From assembly GCA_002869425.1 (NCBI GenBank), contig PKSZ01000236.1, positions 1 through 6,409 of the forward strand: a DNA stretch of 6,409 nucleotides, written 5' to 3'. Source of the DNA: Marinilabiliales bacterium (GTDB taxonomy: Bacteria; Bacteroidota; Bacteroidia; Bacteroidales; BM523). Below the pieces are notes generated by a model, which worked only from the letters and a program-made list of their open reading frames with translations, was not told the origin of the DNA and searched no databases. Below, in pieces: positions 1-5,690 of this stretch (its first letter is position 1; the number at the start of each line of letters is the position of its first letter). The position numbers and the translations under genes are program-made.

Positions 1-701
1 AATGGACAAACTTTGAAGCATTTAGAACATCCAATACAAGCAACTTCGCAGTTCTTTTTGGCAGGAGCACCCTTTTCTTCGTTTACGCAAGCAACAAATA
101 TTCTACGTTCTTTTTTACCGACGTTTCTGAGTTCAATAATATCTTTTGGACATGCTGTAACACAAGCGCCGCAAGCTGTACATTTTTCTTCTGAAACAAC
201 AGGTAGGTTTGTTTTTTCATCAATATAAATGGCATCGAAATTACATACACTTACACAGTCGCCAAGACCAAGACAACCATTTGGGCAACCTGTATCTCCA
301 CTATACAAAGCACTGGAAATCTTACACGACTGTGCCCCTTCATAAACTGTAGTTTTTTGTCTGAATTCAGGGCTGCCTGAACATTTTACTACAGCCACCA
401 TAGGTTCTTTTGCTGCAGCTTCCATTCCCAGTACTTTGGCAACATTCGCCATGCAATCATTTCCTCCTACCGGGCAAAATAAATCATCCAGACTGTCTGC
501 TTTTACACATGCTTCAGCAAACCCTCTACAACCTGGATAACCGCAGCCTCCGCAATTGGCACCGGGTAAAGCTTCGTCAACTTCATCAATTCTTGGATCC
601 TCTATCACTTTGAATTTTTGTGCTACCACAAATAATATCAGTGCGAGGATAACTCCAAGCGCACTAAGCATAATAACCGTATAAATTAATGTGTAGCTCA
701 T
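1..701 (-). CDS. rnfB: Rnf complex subunit RnfB, ferredoxin-like electron-transfer protein (3' end cut by window edge)
   Basis: This is the iron-sulfur subunit that accepts electrons from ferredoxin in the membrane-bound, ion-pumping Rnf complex (ferredoxin:NAD+ oxidoreductase). The visible 233 residues start MSYTLIYTVI. A hydrophobic membrane anchor covers about residues 4-27. A four-cysteine Fe-S domain follows, CGGCGYPGC at 50-58 plus C76, the RnfB/RsxB hallmark. Two ferredoxin-type clusters come next: C139/C143/C149/C153 and C174/C177/C180/C184 (CTACGACVTACP). A third motif, C222/C225/C228/C232 (CIGCSKCFKVCP), lies at the window edge. Further cysteines sit at 107, 126, 205 and 218. It is already longer than the roughly 190-residue E. 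coli RsxB, so it matches the longer multi-cluster form. The ATG lies 10 bases after the upstream RseC-like stop, without a Shine-Dalgarno sequence, so the two are probably co-transcribed. The reading frame is intact to position 1; rnfC is expected beyond it. I am confident of the family. Confidence 0.95.
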   Translation of the reverse strand, partial: MSYTLIYTVIMLSALGVILALILFVVAQKFKVIEDPRIDEVDEALPGANCGGCGYPGCRGFAEACVKADSLDDLFCPVGGNDCMANVAKVLGMEAAAKEPMVAVVKCSGSPEFRQKTTVYEGAQSCKISSALYSGDTGCPNGCLGLGDCVSVCNFDAIYIDEKTNLPVVSEEKCTACGACVTACPKDIIELRNVGKKERRIFVACVNEEKGAPAKKNCEVACIGCSKCFKVCP

Positions 702-711
702 ATTAATTGAT

Positions 712-1134
712 TTAAATCATTTTTCGCAATGAAAAAGAAAACTGTTTTTTAATCCTGTCTTTTAATTTGTACAACAATATGTAATATGGAATCAGGCTTA
801 CAATTGCAGATATTCCAACAATTGCTTCGTTAAAATCTAAAATGCTGAGAACAATGAGTATGAACATAATGATGAGAAAAGGAAGTATGTATCCCAGAAA
901 CAGTGCTTTGAATCCCAATGATTGTTTGAGTACGACCTTTACCATCTCACCAATGGAGTAGTTGTCCTTAGTAATTGGTACTTCAATAAGCTTTTCCTGA
1001 GTTTCCGAGACTGAGCATGCTCCTTTTACTTTGCAGGAGGCACATGCAGATTGTGCAAGAATACTAACAATATACGATTCATTGTTAATGTCTTGAATAA
1101 TTCCTTGATGTTCAATAAGTTGCTGGTCTTGCAT
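712..1134 (-). CDS. rseC: RseC/MucC-like (SoxR-reducing system type) membrane protein, first gene of the rnf operon
   Basis: A 140-residue protein of the RseC/MucC family. In E. coli RseC acts with the Rsx (Rnf) complex to reduce SoxR; in Bacteroidota a homologue usually opens the rnf operon, where its exact task is unclear. The N-terminal domain (about 1-72) carries a cysteine cluster, CASCKVKGAC at 31-40 (C31, C34, C40), which could bind a metal or Fe-S centre or act as a redox site. Two hydrophobic segments follow at about 75-97 and 103-122 with a short turn between them, and the C-terminus is basic (KLKDRIKK). This is the family's usual layout and length. The ATG at 1134 is preceded by GAGGGCTT, only a weak ribosome-binding sequence. 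rnfB begins 10 bases after the stop. The family call is firm; a SoxR-related role here is unproven, since many Bacteroidota lack SoxR control of this type. Confidence 0.85.
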   Translation of the reverse strand: MQDQQLIEHQGIIQDINNESYIVSILAQSACASCKVKGACSVSETQEKLIEVPITKDNYSIGEMVKVVLKQSLGFKALFLGYILPFLIIMFILIVLSILDFNEAIVGISAIVSLIPYYILLYKLKDRIKKQFSFSLRKMI

Positions 1135-1136
1135 AA

Positions 1137-1162
1137 GCCCTCATTCTTTCATCATCGAGGGC
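1137..1162. repeat. Inverted repeat GCCCTC/GAGGGC at the start of the rnf operon
   Basis: Two perfect 6-base GC-rich arms (1137-1142 and 1157-1162) flank a 14-base spacer, in otherwise very AT-rich DNA. One arm ends two bases before the RseC ATG; the other touches the last bases of the candidate -7 promoter element. It could be an operator overlapping the transcription start or, if transcription begins further upstream, an RNA hairpin hiding the ribosome-binding region. The arms are short, so chance is possible. Confidence 0.3.
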
Positions 1163-1169
1163 AAATGTA
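1162..1169 (-). promoter_or_regulatory. Candidate Bacteroidota-type -7 promoter element for the rnf operon
   Basis: On the minus strand the sequence reads TACATTTG, an exact match to the Bacteroidota -7 consensus TAnnTTTG, 27 bases before the RseC start codon. No good -33 TTG element is visible at the expected spacing; a run of nine T after a G (1190-1181) lies there instead. The predicted transcription start would fall around 1155-1157, giving a short leader. It is the only exact match I found on this strand in the 1135-1360 gap. Confidence 0.45.
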
Positions 1170-1360
1170 TATATGTTTTTAAAAAAAAACTGTGCTTTAT
1201 ATCAGGTTTTAAAACAGCTTGGTTATTTAGTTTCAGTTTAAATTAAGGAATGCAGTATCGCTAAAATCCTTATTTTCAATTTTAGGTAATTTAAAAGAAT
1301 GAAGTATTGAATTGCGATAATCTAATTTGGAATATTTCTAAATTATTTGGCTTAATAATA
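1170..1360. other. AT-rich intergenic region between lplA and the rnf operon
   Basis: No credible gene is seen here. It holds two weak AT-rich symmetries: CTAAAAT/ATTTTAG (1261-1267 and 1279-1285) and the palindrome GTTTTAAAAC (1206-1215). Neither is followed by a convincing U-run on the minus strand, so I do not call a terminator for lplA. GTTTTT at 1175-1180 and AAAAAC at 1185-1190 form an A/T tract just upstream of the candidate -7 element, which may bend the promoter DNA. Confidence 0.4.
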
Positions 1361-1981
1361 TTAGTTATGATTATTTGATATGATTTCATTTTCTATTGCA
1401 GAAATGATTTCATGAATCTCAAAAGTGAAACCTTCAGCACGAATGGAAGTAACAAATTCTTGATGATTTCTACCTTTTCTGTAGTCCGGTTCTTTTTTTG
1501 GATGTTTCAGGTAATATGCAATTTGAGAGATAGATTCTGATACATTGAGGACAGCGTGATAGAATATTTTATCTTTTCTTCTGTAAATGCTGGAACCCAG
1601 TATTTTCTTATTTCCAATTGTAATATCTGAGATACCTTTTTGACCGATGTTAGAAATGCCAAGCTTGCGAAGCGCATTCATGATAAATCCATTGGCTATT
1701 GAGAAATATTTACCAGGGTTTTCAAAGTTTTCAGCTGTGAAGACAATAGAAATAACCAATGTGTTTTTTGTTAATATAACTGCTTCACCTCCGCTTGGCC
1801 TTTTGTAAACAGTAAGATTATCTTCATTAACTTTTTCTTCAAACAAAGAATCCTCAGGCTTATTGCTTTGGCCTAGTATCAAATATTTTTTATCAGGAAT
1901 CCAGAATGAATAATTTTTGTTTGCCTGATCATTATTGAAAATATCAAAATCGGGGAGGTTGTATTTATGAACTGTTGTCAT
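1361..1981 (-). CDS. lplA: Lipoate-protein ligase A family protein, short form without C-terminal accessory domain
   Basis: A 206-residue protein of the biotin/lipoate ligase fold. LplA activates lipoate with ATP to lipoyl-AMP and attaches it to the lysine of a lipoyl domain in the cytoplasm. Visible motifs are KRPSGGEAV at 60-68 (family form RRxSGGGAV, with a glutamate replacing one glycine) and SDITIGNKKILGSS at 118-131. K125 in that second motif aligns by eye with the E. coli LplA lysine that binds lipoyl-AMP. Histidine-containing segments follow (FYHAVLNV at 140-147; KEPDYRKGRNHQEFVTSI at 163-180). The protein has no cysteine at all, so it cannot be a LipB, LipM or LipL octanoyl/lipoyl transferase, which use a catalytic cysteine. 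E. coli LplA is about 338 residues; the accessory domain is missing, as in bipartite or minimal ligases. The gene follows the E1-E2-E3 operon, whose E2 is the obvious substrate, but a hairpin terminator lies between. No clear promoter or Shine-Dalgarno sequence is seen. Confidence 0.85.
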   Translation of the reverse strand: MTTVHKYNLPDFDIFNNDQANKNYSFWIPDKKYLILGQSNKPEDSLFEEKVNEDNLTVYKRPSGGEAVILTKNTLVISIVFTAENFENPGKYFSIANGFIMNALRKLGISNIGQKGISDITIGNKKILGSSIYRRKDKIFYHAVLNVSESISQIAYYLKHPKKEPDYRKGRNHQEFVTSIRAEGFTFEIHEIISAIENEIISNNHN

Positions 1982-2011
1982 TGATGTAAAGTTACAATAA
2001 TTTAGAAAATA

Positions 2012-2043
2012 GAGGCTGTCTCGTTTTTATTAGAGACAGCCTC
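2012..2043 (-). terminator. Rho-independent-type terminator hairpin after the dehydrogenase operon
   Basis: A perfect 11-base inverted repeat, GAGGCTGTCTC (2012-2022) and GAGACAGCCTC (2033-2043), closes a 10-base loop. Read in the direction of the genes it is followed by TATTTTCT, a short imperfect U-run. It lies 39 bases after the lpdA stop and 30 bases before the lplA ATG. From memory, stems of this AGGCTGTCTC type are frequent as terminators in Bacteroidota. It probably ends, or attenuates, transcription of the E1-E2-E3 operon. Confidence 0.75.
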
Positions 2044-2044
2044 G

Positions 2045-2078
2045 TTTCATAGTTAATAACCCAAATCAAACTATGAAA
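2045..2078 (-). repeat. Second perfect inverted repeat between lpdA and the terminator stem
   Basis: TTTCATAGTT (2045-2054) pairs perfectly with AACTATGAAA (2069-2078) around a 14-base loop. It begins four bases after the lpdA stop codon and is separated from the GAGGCTGTCTC stem by a single base, so the two hairpins stand back to back. It has no U-run of its own. It may strengthen termination or protect the 3' end of the operon mRNA. AT-rich stems can arise by chance, but 10 matched pairs next to another perfect stem is notable. Confidence 0.55.
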
Positions 2079-2082
2079 AGAA

Positions 2083-3429
2083 TTATTTATGCAGTGCCTG
2101 ACCGATGGCATCGTGGCCTGCTTCCATGAAAACTTCAGAAATGGTTGGATGGGCATGTACTGTTTTTGCCACATCATAAACGGTTGCTTCAACCGACATA
2201 AAGGCTGTTGCTTCTGCAATCATATCCGTGGCATTATGAGACACAATTTGAACACCAAGTACCTCGCCCAGTTTTTTTTCTGAAAGTATTCTGATAAAGC
2301 CTTCTTCGTTTCCTTCAGCAAGAGCTTTACTATTTAAAGACAGCGGGTAGCTTGTTACCATATAGTCAATTTCAAGATCTTTCAATTGTTGTTCTGTTTT
2401 TCCTATCTGCGCAACTTCAGGATTTGAATAAATATTCATTGGATAGTTGTGCAATTGGATTTCACCTTTTATTCCTTCGCTATGATTAATGGCGAAAAAT
2501 CCTTGTGCTGATGCTGAATGGGCAAGAAAACTTTCTCCGTTAACATCACCAATTGCGTAGATTGATGGAATGTTGGTTTGCAGGAATAAATTGGTTTTTA
2601 TAAAACCTTTTTCTGTTTTTATTTCTTTTTTTGAATCCGGAATTACAGCATTTCTCCAACTGCAGTTTATCAGTTTGTCGAATTTGAATGTTTTTTTATT
2701 GACATCAATGCTGTTGTTTTTTGTACCGGGTTTAATTGAATTTGTTTTGATAACCTGTATCCCTTGTTTTTCCATTGAGGAAATAATATAAGACGTAAGA
2801 AATTTATCCAAACCAGGAACAAGATCGTCTGCTTCGTAAAATAGCGTAACATCTTTGTCGATAAGTCTGAATAGTTGTGCTATTTCAATAGCTACCGGTC
2901 CGTGTCCATATACAGCTAGCTTTTTGGGTATTTCCTTTAATTTATTCAGTTCTTCCAGCTCAATAATGAATTTCTTATTGAATTGATGCTTCAATGGCGC
3001 TGGTTTTGATCCCGTAGCAATGATGATTTTATCAGCTTCAAGATTTCTATTGTTTACTGTAACCGAGTTTTTACTCGTTATTTTTGCTTCTCCTTTGATG
3101 ATTGCAACTTTGTTTTTCTTTAAAAGTTTTTCAATCCCCTTGGTTAATTTTTTTACTATGCCGGAAGCTCTTTTTTGTGATTCCAGCCAATCAAATTCCA
3201 ATACTTTCGGATCAATACCCTTGATTCCAAAATCATGCGCTTTTTTAATTTTATTGTAAAATTTAGCACTTTCAATTAGTGATTTTATAGGCACGCAGCC
3301 CCAGTTTAGGCACATACCTCCAATATCTTTCTTTTCAATAATTGCGGTTTTTAATCCTATTTGACCTGCCCTTACAGCTGCAATATAGCCTGCAGGACCT
3401 GATCCTATTATAATAACATCGTATTTCAT
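2083..3429 (-). CDS. lpdA: Dihydrolipoamide dehydrogenase (E3), divergent
   Basis: A 448-residue flavoprotein disulfide reductase that reoxidises the dihydrolipoyl group of E2 and reduces NAD+ to NADH. The FAD-binding motif GSGPAG is at 9-14. The redox-active disulfide is in GGMCLNWGCVPIK (C40 and C45). IIIATGS is at 135-141, and the second FAD contact, YAIGDV, is at 291-296. The dimerisation domain ends with the active-site HPTISE at 427-432 (H427, E432). In the pyridine-nucleotide domain the usual GxGxxG reads GHGPVA (175-180), with alanine at the last glycine; E199 at the end of the next strand still suggests NAD rather than NADP. The normally conserved GRRPN-type segment reads CSWRNAVIP (256-264). 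It is slightly shorter than the usual 460-475 residues. It starts 11 bases after the E2 stop and is the last gene of the operon. Position and catalytic residues support E3; the divergent motifs could mean altered nucleotide binding. Confidence 0.92.
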   Translation of the reverse strand: MKYDVIIIGSGPAGYIAAVRAGQIGLKTAIIEKKDIGGMCLNWGCVPIKSLIESAKFYNKIKKAHDFGIKGIDPKVLEFDWLESQKRASGIVKKLTKGIEKLLKKNKVAIIKGEAKITSKNSVTVNNRNLEADKIIIATGSKPAPLKHQFNKKFIIELEELNKLKEIPKKLAVYGHGPVAIEIAQLFRLIDKDVTLFYEADDLVPGLDKFLTSYIISSMEKQGIQVIKTNSIKPGTKNNSIDVNKKTFKFDKLINCSWRNAVIPDSKKEIKTEKGFIKTNLFLQTNIPSIYAIGDVNGESFLAHSASAQGFFAINHSEGIKGEIQLHNYPMNIYSNPEVAQIGKTEQQLKDLEIDYMVTSYPLSLNSKALAEGNEEGFIRILSEKKLGEVLGVQIVSHNATDMIAEATAFMSVEATVYDVAKTVHAHPTISEVFMEAGHDAIGQALHK

Positions 3430-3440
3430 AGTTATTTATT

Positions 3441-4709
3441 TTAGTCTATTATTAAAGAAACCGGGTCGCTTAAATATTCCATTATCTGGTTCAGAAATCG
3501 CGTTACTTCACCACCATCCACAATTCTGTGATCCACAGACATGGATAAAGGTAAAACATTGCCGGGAACAATCTGGTTGTTTTTCACAACCGGCTTTTGC
3601 ACAATTCTGCCAATTCCCAGAATTCCTGCCTGAGGATAATTGATAACAGGAACGGCAAACATTCCTCCAATTGAGCCAAAGCTTGTAATTGTAAATGTGC
3701 CATCTTTCATGTCGTCAAGTGAAATTTCCTTGTTCCTTGCTTTGTGGGCCATTTCATTAATCTCAGAAGCAAGCTCAAAAATGGTCTTTTTATCCACATT
3801 GCGAATTACAGGAACAACCAATCCATCAGGAGTGTCTACAGCTATACCAATATTGTAGTATTTTTTATAAATCATCTGGTTGTTCTCAAGATCCATCTCC
3901 GAATTCAGGGCTTTGAACTTTCGCAATGCCATTGCAGTTGCTTTAAGCACAAAAGGTAGATAGCTTAACTTTACATTTTGTTCAGCAAAGCGCTCTTTAT
4001 ATTTGGTTCGTATTCTAATCAATTCTTCAATTTCTATCTCATCAAAAACAGACATATGTGCCGCATTTTGCTTCGATTGAACCATATTTCGGGCAATTGA
4101 TTTTCTTAATTGACTAAGGGGTTCGATTTCAACCTCATTTTCACCAGAAATATTACTGTTAGAAGGAGTTTTAGATTTGCCAGATTGATTAAAATGGTTC
4201 TGAATATCTTCTTTCATCACCCTGTTAGCAGGCCCTGTTCCTGTTACCTTGCTGATATCTACGCCCAGTTCTTTTGCCATAGCTCTGGCAACCGGAGTAG
4301 CAAGTGCCTTTTTTTTCGGCTTTTTATCTTCCTCTTCTTTTTCGTCAAATCCTTCATCGCTGGCAGGTAGAAAAGCATTGTTTCCTGCTATTTCAAGTGT
4401 TCCAACAACACCTGCGCCTTCTTCTTCAACTGCCTCTGTTTGTTGTTCATTTCCTGCGTCAGCTTCAGTTCCTTCGATTTCTATTTCTACAAGCGGATCG
4501 CCAACGTTAATGGTTTCACCAATTTTACCATATCTGGCTGAAATTGTACCGTTTTTGGGTGAAGGAATATCTGTAACTACTTTGTCTGTCTCCATCTTAC
4601 ATAGAGCATCTCCAACCTGTACTGTCTGGCCTTTTTCAATATACCATTCAGCTATGGTTCCTTCATCGATACCTTCTCCTATATCTGGAAATTTAAATAT
4701 ATATCTCAT
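3441..4709 (-). CDS. pdhC: 2-oxo acid dehydrogenase E2 component (dihydrolipoyl acyltransferase)
   Basis: A 422-residue core protein of the complex; it receives the acyl group from E1 on a swinging lipoyl arm and transfers it to CoA. One N-terminal lipoyl domain (about 2-78) carries the attachment lysine K43 in METDKVVTD. An acidic, flexible linker (about 80-133, rich in E, D, G and A) follows. The peripheral subunit-binding domain that holds E1 and E3 spans about 135-173 (ATPVARAMAKELGVD and TGTGPANRV). A second linker leads to the catalytic domain from about 195 to the end, with TITSFGSIGG (340-349) and the active-site motif DHRIVDG (393-399; H394 and D398). The single lipoyl domain and GSIGG/ILGIGR style match the E2 proteins of alpha/beta-type E1 complexes, both Gram-positive-like pyruvate and branched-chain forms. 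Substrate therefore cannot be read from E2 alone. The ATG lies 3 bases after the E1 beta stop. The lysine is the likely target of the nearby lipoate ligase. Confidence 0.95.
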   Translation of the reverse strand: MRYIFKFPDIGEGIDEGTIAEWYIEKGQTVQVGDALCKMETDKVVTDIPSPKNGTISARYGKIGETINVGDPLVEIEIEGTEADAGNEQQTEAVEEEGAGVVGTLEIAGNNAFLPASDEGFDEKEEEDKKPKKKALATPVARAMAKELGVDISKVTGTGPANRVMKEDIQNHFNQSGKSKTPSNSNISGENEVEIEPLSQLRKSIARNMVQSKQNAAHMSVFDEIEIEELIRIRTKYKERFAEQNVKLSYLPFVLKATAMALRKFKALNSEMDLENNQMIYKKYYNIGIAVDTPDGLVVPVIRNVDKKTIFELASEINEMAHKARNKEISLDDMKDGTFTITSFGSIGGMFAVPVINYPQAGILGIGRIVQKPVVKNNQIVPGNVLPLSMSVDHRIVDGGEVTRFLNQIMEYLSDPVSLIID

Positions 4710-4712
4710 GAC

Positions 4713-5690
4713 TTAAAATTTTACTGTTCTTTCCATTTCGTAAAAAATTCTTTCAGGACTGATCATAAAATGATGTTCTCCTTTTGGCAGGGGGACAATT
4801 GTATCAAATCCGGTAACTCTTTTTGGCGGAGCTTCTAGGTGAAGAAATGCTTCTTCATTTGCTATTGCCATTAGCTCTGCGCCTACGCCAAAGCTTTTAA
4901 CTGCTTCGTGAACAATCATTAGTCGACCTGTCTTTTTTACAGATTTAATGATGGTTTCTTTGTCTATTGGATAAATTGTTCTAAGATCGATCAATTCTGC
5001 ATTAATTCCGGCTTTGGAAGCCATAACCATAGCTTTTTGAGCTTCCCTGATTAATGCGCCATAGGCTACAATGGTTATATCCTTTCCCTGCGATACAACT
5101 TTTGCTTTGCCAATGGGTAAAGAGAATTTATCTTCACTAACTTCCTGCTTTATTGCTCTGTATATTCTTTTGGGTTCCATGAAAATGATGGTGTCATCAG
5201 ATTCGATGGAAGAAATCATTAGTCCTTTAGCATCATGTGGAGTTGAGGGGATGACTACTTTTAGTCCAGGAATGTGTCCATATAGTGCCTCAAGACTTTC
5301 TGAATGGTGTTCCAGTGCGTTGATTCCTCCTCCATAAGGCATACGGATTACGATTGGAGTCATAAATTTTCCCCTGCTTCTGTTTCTCATCCTTGCAGCA
5401 TGTGAAATAATTTGATTCAATGCAGGTAGTGAAAATCCAGAGAATTGCATTTCAATTACAGGTCTTAATCCTGCAGTCGCCATTCCCACAGCTGTACCTG
5501 CAATGGCAGATTCTGCCAAAGGAGAATCGAAAACCCGATCTGCACCATGTTTTTTTTGCAGGCCTTCAGTTACTCTAAAAACACCACCTTCAACACCTAC
5601 ATCTTCACCATAAACAATAACATCTTTATCTTCAGATAGTTTTATATCGATCGCGTTATTAATCGCATTTACAATATTCATTATTTTCAT
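4713..5690 (-). CDS. pdhB: 2-oxo acid dehydrogenase E1 beta subunit (pyruvate dehydrogenase type)
   Basis: A 325-residue subunit that forms the thiamine-diphosphate-dependent E1 heterotetramer with E1 alpha and decarboxylates the 2-oxo acid. It shows the transketolase-like pyrimidine-binding domain with GEDVGVEGGVFRVT (about 28-41), including the glutamate (E29) that activates thiamine. FDSPLAESAIAGTAVGMA is at about 54-71. PYGGGINALEHHSES (118-132) follows, whose histidine before SES (H129) matches the conserved active-site histidine. LKVVIPSTPHDAKGL is at 143-157, and a C-terminal transketolase domain contains DLRTIYPID. Length is normal for the family. I chose the ATG at 5690: it overlaps the E1 alpha stop as ATGA and has AAGGAGGT six bases upstream. 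An in-frame ATG at 5708 would add six residues inside E1 alpha, and that ribosome-binding site would then be coding. By eye it resembles Bacillus PdhB, so pyruvate is favoured. Confidence 0.95.
   Translation of the reverse strand: MKIMNIVNAINNAIDIKLSEDKDVIVYGEDVGVEGGVFRVTEGLQKKHGADRVFDSPLAESAIAGTAVGMATAGLRPVIEMQFSGFSLPALNQIISHAARMRNRSRGKFMTPIVIRMPYGGGINALEHHSESLEALYGHIPGLKVVIPSTPHDAKGLMISSIESDDTIIFMEPKRIYRAIKQEVSEDKFSLPIGKAKVVSQGKDITIVAYGALIREAQKAMVMASKAGINAELIDLRTIYPIDKETIIKSVKKTGRLMIVHEAVKSFGVGAELMAIANEEAFLHLEAPPKRVTGFDTIVPLPKGEHHFMISPERIFYEMERTVKF

Noticed and set aside
1261..1285. CTAAAAT/ATTTTAG as a terminator for lplA
   Set aside because: The seven-base stem is almost all A/T, the loop is 11 bases and no U-run follows on the minus strand.
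1987..1994. TAACTTTA before lplA as a -7 promoter element
   Set aside because: It differs from TAnnTTTG at the last base, would place the transcription start at the ATG itself, and has no -33 element at a sensible distance.
2012..2043. Inverted repeat as the terminal repeat of an insertion sequence or miniature element
   Set aside because: The arms are only 10 bases apart, no flanking direct repeat or transposase is present, and the location after an operon fits a terminator.
1992..2219. Minus-strand frame overlapping the end of lpdA and the hairpins
   Set aside because: It runs through the conserved C-terminus of E3 in another frame and through the terminator stems; no recognisable protein features.
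4249..4716. Open frame of 155 codons on the plus strand opposite E2
   Set aside because: It lies antisense to the conserved lipoyl and linker region of E2, has a low-complexity serine/proline-rich translation typical of a shadow frame, and resembles no family I know.
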